Below are positions 59,491 to 64,000 of a stretch of 64,000 nucleotides of DNA, in pieces. Origin of the DNA: Scytalidium lignicola (Eukaryota; Ascomycota; Leotiomycetes); the NCBI GenBank assembly GCA_002812745.2, contig NCSJ02000029.1:161046-225045 (forward strand), read 5' to 3'. Both the position numbers and the translations under genes were made by a program. The notes beneath the pieces are model-generated. The model was not told the DNA's origin and did not search any database. It worked only from the letters and a program-made list of their open reading frames with translations. Positions within the stretch are counted from its first letter, which is position 1. Every line of letters begins with the position of its first letter.

Positions 59491-61288
59491 TTTTAAATAT
59501 TATTTACTTAAATATAAATTATATTTGAAGAAGTAAATATAACTTAATATTATTATGAATTAACATAAGAAGATAATAGACAATAAGCTAAATAAGGTGA
59601 AAACAAAACCTCTTAAGATGTTATTTTTAATATTATTCATAAGGATAGATTTAAGTTTTAATAGTTCAAGGTACAAGTTATGATTTTCTTTAAGTTTAAT
59701 AAAGATAAGTTTGATAGTAAAGAGAATAAGGTTCTTTAAATAATATTAAACCTTATAAGATTAACTTTTAATTAATTTTAACTATACTTGAATGACTTTA
59801 TAACTTATTAAGATAAAGTAAAAGCTTAATAATAAGAAATACATAATATCTTTTTAAATATTAATAACTTCTAAATAATTATTAAAGAAGCTTATAATAA
59901 GATAGACTAGAAGAAAGACATTGAACAAAGACTTTTATTCTTAAAACAAGGAGATTAACTAACTTTAGCTTATATAATAGAATTCAAGAAGTATATAATG
60001 TAAACAAGTTAAGTAAATAAGGCTCTTAAAGCAGTATATTATAAAGGACTTGGAGAAGAAGTCAAGGATAATATATTTAAGTTAATTAAGTAATTAAACA
60101 TATTAGAAGAAATAATATTTAAGTTTATTAAGTTTAATAATTAAATTTACAAGAGGAAGCTTAAAAGGAAAGGGTAATATTCCTTTATAAGGAAGAAATT
60201 AAACAAAAAACCAACATTAACAGACAAGGGTAATCTTATGAATTTAGACATAGTAAAAAAAGGAAAAGCTTTAGAAGAATAAGAATTAATAAAAACTTAA
60301 GGGAAAAGAGAATTTGTTTAGAATTAACCTTAAGAAACTAAAAGATTAAAAGGAAAAGAAGTTGTACTTTAAGTATAAATTACCTGGATATTTTGCTAAT
60401 AATCATAAGGATAAAGGAAAGTAAGTAATAATTATAAGTATAAATGTTATAAGTATTTCAAGATAAGAAAGTTTATTACTAAACTATAAAGAAGTTAAGA
60501 AAGATGTACTAAGTACAAAAGCATTTGTAAACTTAAGACATTATTAAGGAGATATAATTAAGAAAGTACTTAATATTAAAGATTAACTTTAGTTATAAGT
60601 ATACTATTATATTAATTATAAATATTTAAGATATTAGTATATTATATAATTTTTAAGGACTAATCAAAGTAAGATTTTTTAATAAAAAACTAAGATAACT
60701 TATAAACTATTGTTTGATTAAGATAACTTAATAATAGTTATTAAAAGGAGTTGTAAAATAATTATCCTTAATTAAGATAAGTTATAAATAGATATAAGAT
60801 TTTGATTATTAAGAACAAGATGATAAGAATACTTGTTAAGACTTAATTAGTAAATCCTGGATAAGAAGATAATCAGTTAATTATTTTAAATAAAGTTTAA
60901 CTTAATAAAGGGAATTATTATGTTTAAACAATAAAAGAATAATAATATTCTTAACAAAGAGAATCCTTTAATAAAGAGTATATAAATAATTTTAAAAGTT
61001 ATAACTAACCTTTATAAACTAGTTTAAGAGAAGATTGATGAATTTCCAGATCTTAAAATTAAAATAATAATATTAAGTATTAATGAAGAAGAAGTGAAAA
61101 GGATTTAGAATAAAACCTTAAGAATTATNAAAAAACAAAGTAAAAGAGGAGTAGTAAAGAAATTAACTATGTTCATCAGACTTAGTAAATAAATAAAGAT
61201 AGACTACTGATAATGTAAAGGAAAGAGTAATTAAAGAATTAAGATTTAAAGCTTTAAATGAAAATGTATTATTTTTTATTATAATTCT
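59161..61288 (+). mobile_element. gypsy-C unit 1: LTR plus gag and start of pol
   Basis: LTR about 59161-59490, interior 59491-61288 colinear with the following unit. Reads gag with KFKVQVMIFFKFNKDKFD near 59650, YYKGLGEEVKDNIFKLIK near 60035 and zinc-knuckle remnant KKLYFKYKLPGYFANNHKDK at 60358-60417. Breaks off directly at the next LTR without RT, so not a complete element. Confidence 0.78.
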
Positions 61289-61607
61289 TATTATCATAAC
61301 CTGATAAGTGTTAAGTAACAGCTTATAAAGTATTTATAATCAACGGGATGTTGGGTCATGTGACTCATACAAGTAGTATAAGGTGTATAAAGGGGTATTA
61401 AGGTTATACTAGTTATATAAGGCTATACTCATTTGTTTATACAAGAACATACTCTTTAAGCTTTAGTTAAGAACTTAATATTCAACTTAAGTTACAACTT
61501 TATAATATACTTTACTATTCATAAAACTCTAGTCAACTTGTTCTTATAGATAAATTATAAAGTGATTAAGCTTATATCATATGTTAGTAATTAAGGGTTT
61601 TATAACA
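61289..61607 (+). repeat. LTR of gypsy-C unit 2
   Basis: TATTATCATAACCTGATAAG to AAGGGTTTTATAACA, followed by TTTTGAACATTATT. Less mutated than unit 1 (keeps GGGATGTTGGGTCATGTGAC). Confidence 0.78.
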
Positions 61608-62901
61608 TTTTGAACATTATTTACTTAGATATAAATTATGTTTGAAGAAGTAAGTATAACTTAATATTATTATAAACTAACAAGAAGATAGTGAATAATA
61701 AGCTTGATAAGGTAGAAATGAAACCTTTTAAAGTATTACTTTTAACATTATTCACAAAGAATAAATCTAAGCTTTAATGATTTAAGGTACAAGTTATAAT
61801 CTTCTTCAAGTTTAATGAAGATAAGTTTGATAACAAAGAAGATAAAGTCTTTTAGATAATATCGAACCTTGTAAAATTAACTTTTGATTAGTTTTAATTA
61901 TACTTAAACAACTTTATAACTTATTAAGATAAAGTAAAAACTTAATAGTAAAAGATATACAATATCTTTTCAAATCTTAACAACTTTTAAATAACTATTA
62001 AAGAAGTTTATAACAAAGTAAACTAGAAGAAGGATGCTGAATAAAGACTTTTATTCTTAAAGTAAAGAGGTTAATTAACTTTAACTTATGTAATGGAATT
62101 CAAGAAGTATACAATGTAAATAAGTTAAGTAGACAAAGTTCTTAAAGTAATGTATTATAAAGGACTTAAAGAAGAAGTTAAGAATAATATATTCAAGTTG
62201 ATTAAGTAGTTAAACATGTTAGAAGAGATAATATTTAAGTTTATTAAATTTGATAATTGAATTTATAAAAGAAAACTCAAAAGGAAAGAGTAATATTCCT
62301 TTATAAGGAAAAAATCAAATAAGAGACTAGTATTAACAAATAAAGATAACCTTATAGATTTAGATGTAATAAGAAAGACAAGGCTTTAAAGGAATAAAAA
62401 TCAATAAAAACCTAAGGNAAAAAAGGAATTTGTTTAGAATTAGCCTTGAGAAATTAAAAGATTAAAAGGAAAAGAAGTTATACTTTAAGTATAAACTACT
62501 TAAGCATTTTACTAATAGTTATAAGGATAAGGGAAAGTAAACAACAGTTATAAGTATAAGTGTTATAAGTATTCTAAGATAAGAAAGTCTATTATTAGAC
62601 TATAAAGAAGTTAAGAGGGATGTACTAAGTATAAGAGCATTTATAAGCTTAATATATTGTTAAGGAGAAATAACTAAAGAAGTACTTGATGTTAAAGATT
62701 AACTTTAATTATAAGTATATTATTATATTAGTTATAGATTTTTAAGATGTTAATATGTTATATAACTTTTAAAGACTAGTTAGAATAAGATTTTTTGATA
62801 AGAAATTAAAACAACTTATAAATTATTATTTGATTAAGATAACTTAATAATAATAATTAAGAGAAGTTATAAGATAATTACTTTTACCTAAGATAAGTTA
62901 T
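61289..62901 (+). mobile_element. gypsy-C unit 2: LTR plus gag, cut by pogo element
   Basis: LTR 61289-61607, interior 61608-62901 colinear with 59491-60785. Ends exactly at a TA dinucleotide where the pogo terminal repeat starts. Gag frame broken by RIP-type stops and Ns (62418). Confidence 0.8.
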
Positions 62902-62902
62902 A

Positions 62903-64000
62903 ACGTAAATCTTAGTCCACCTAAACACTTAGTCTACTTAAACACNTTTTTTTTTGAACCATCGAATTTACTAACACTTACATTTTGAATTAATTATTTT
63001 TCAACCAAAACACATTATAATGCCAAAAAGGCCATATACTCAATAAGAAGGACAAATCCTCCTTGTTATAAACATGCTCAAAAACAATTAAATCAAGTTA
63101 ATGCAAGCTGTAGAATGTAATTTTGACGTTCTTTTTAGTACTTTATATAATCAAATACAAGGATGCTCTAAAGCTTTTACAACTTATACCAAGGCATTCA
63201 AAATAAGTCAACTTAAGGAATCATCGTTAGTATAATGGATTATCTTTATAGGAAATCGAGGAATGCTTCTTAAGTCTTTAAATGTACACTCTATAACTAA
63301 TGCTTTGATTTCTAAACATAGTAAACCTACTCCTCCTTCATCTGTAAGCAAAAACTAAGTTTAACAGTTTTTNAAAATGTTATGCTAAGTTAATAACTAA
63401 ATATATTTGAAAATATAACTATCAACAAGTTAAATGCAAAGACTTAAAGCTTATTCAACAATGGTTTAATCAATTCTTAAAGACTAAAGCTTAATATAGA
63501 ATCCTAGACAAAGATATTTACAATTTTGATAAAACAAGCTTTACTATAAGTACAATTACTATTACTAAAGTAGTTATAACTTCTGATTGCTTTGGAAAGC
63601 CTCTACTTTTACAGCTTAGCAATCATGAATAAGTCATTGTTATTAAATCAATTAATACTTATAAATGGATATTACCTTTGTTGGTCATTTTTAAAGGAAA
63701 ACATTATCAATTAGCTTTGACCAATTTATTACCTGACAATTAGAGAATTGAATAGAGTGATAACAGATGGACTAATAATCAAATTAGTCTTGAATAACTT
63801 AAGAAAACATTTGAACTTGTTATAAAGGAGAGAACTAAAGGCCAATATAGTATGTTAATCCTTGATGGCTATAATAATTATGTAACACTTAAATTCAACT
63901 TGTTTTGCTTTTAACACAAGATTATTCCGATTTGTATACCTCCTTATTCATCTCATCTCTTTCAACTACTTAATATAACTTGTTTCTCAGTTCTCAAGCA
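62903..64000 (+). mobile_element. Fot1/pogo-type DNA transposon, 5' end, transposase RIP-damaged, runs out of the window
   Basis: Starts after TA (62901-62902) with ACGTAAATCTTAGTCCACC; a 17-bp subterminal unit ACTTAGTCCACCTAAAC-like is repeated twice. Transposase ATG at 63020 opens MPKRPYTQ, then past stops LVINMLKNN and a helix-turn-helix region. The DDE part reads MDITFVGHF.RKTL, then SLDGYNN-like ILDGYNNYVTLKFNLFCF (about 63860-63915) and IPICIPPYSSHLF.LLN (about 63925-63980), matching the CENP-B/pogo DDE pattern (LDGH...H, PPHSSH). The second catalytic Asp is followed by Tyr-Asn. At least ten TAA/TAG stops; inactive. Confidence 0.85.

Overview
The window looks like nuclear DNA of a filamentous ascomycete (Pezizomycotina). 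Three things point there: a HET-domain gene, short 46-87 nt GT-AG introns (plus one GC-AG), and a very AT-rich transposon background whose stop codons look like CAA/CAG/CGA turned into TAA/TAG/TGA, the mark of repeat-induced point mutation (RIP). Class or species cannot be fixed from the sequence alone. No rRNA, tRNA, CRISPR or bacterial-type signal was seen.

Only three loci look like functional genes, in two islands of ordinary base composition. Island 1 (1-1648) is the 3' part of a six-exon MFS transporter gene, + strand. Island 2 (about 23.6-28.7 kb) holds a HET-domain gene (23979-26150, +) facing a four-exon multi-pass membrane protein gene of unknown family (28678-26986, -). A third, degraded host gene relic (17893-17144, -) sits beside a LINE tail and carries RIP-like stops.

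Everything else is layered, mutated transposon. A Ty3/gypsy chromodomain family ('gypsy-A', LTR about 342-359 bp) occurs at 4479-11665 (+), 33918-41014 (-, complete with TAATA target duplication), 44786-47067 (+, truncated) and 49270-52028 (+, truncated), with one stray LTR at 47068-47426. A second gypsy family ('gypsy-B', LTR about 267 bp) gives a minus-strand element at 11666-15541, a solo LTR with ATACT duplication at 48042-48308 and an LTR at 52029-52293. A third ('gypsy-C', LTR about 320-330 bp) lies at 31205-33917 plus 41015-43890 (-), split by gypsy-A2, and as two tandem LTR-gag units at 59161-62901 (+). Ty1/copia elements lie at 18264-23181 (+, two 259-bp LTRs), 28852-31204 (+), 52420-53181 (+, a more mutated copy of the previous one), 53182-57830 (-) and 57870-59150 (+, RT fragment). 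Two Tad1-like LINE 3' ends end at 17136 (+) and 43890 (-). A Fot1/pogo DDE transposon starts at 62903 and leaves the window.

The most unusual signal is an extra cysteine-rich, helical reading frame on the strand opposite to pol, between the chromodomain end of pol and the 3' LTR. It is present in at least two gypsy-A copies and, apparently, in gypsy-C. In the 10.6-11.2 kb copy it is open over 194 codons apart from five RIP-type stops, and overlaps the pol end by 17 bp tail to tail. The best demonstrated structural event is the insertion of gypsy-A2 into the RNase H region of gypsy-C: the reading frame resumes exactly across the 7.1-kb insert.
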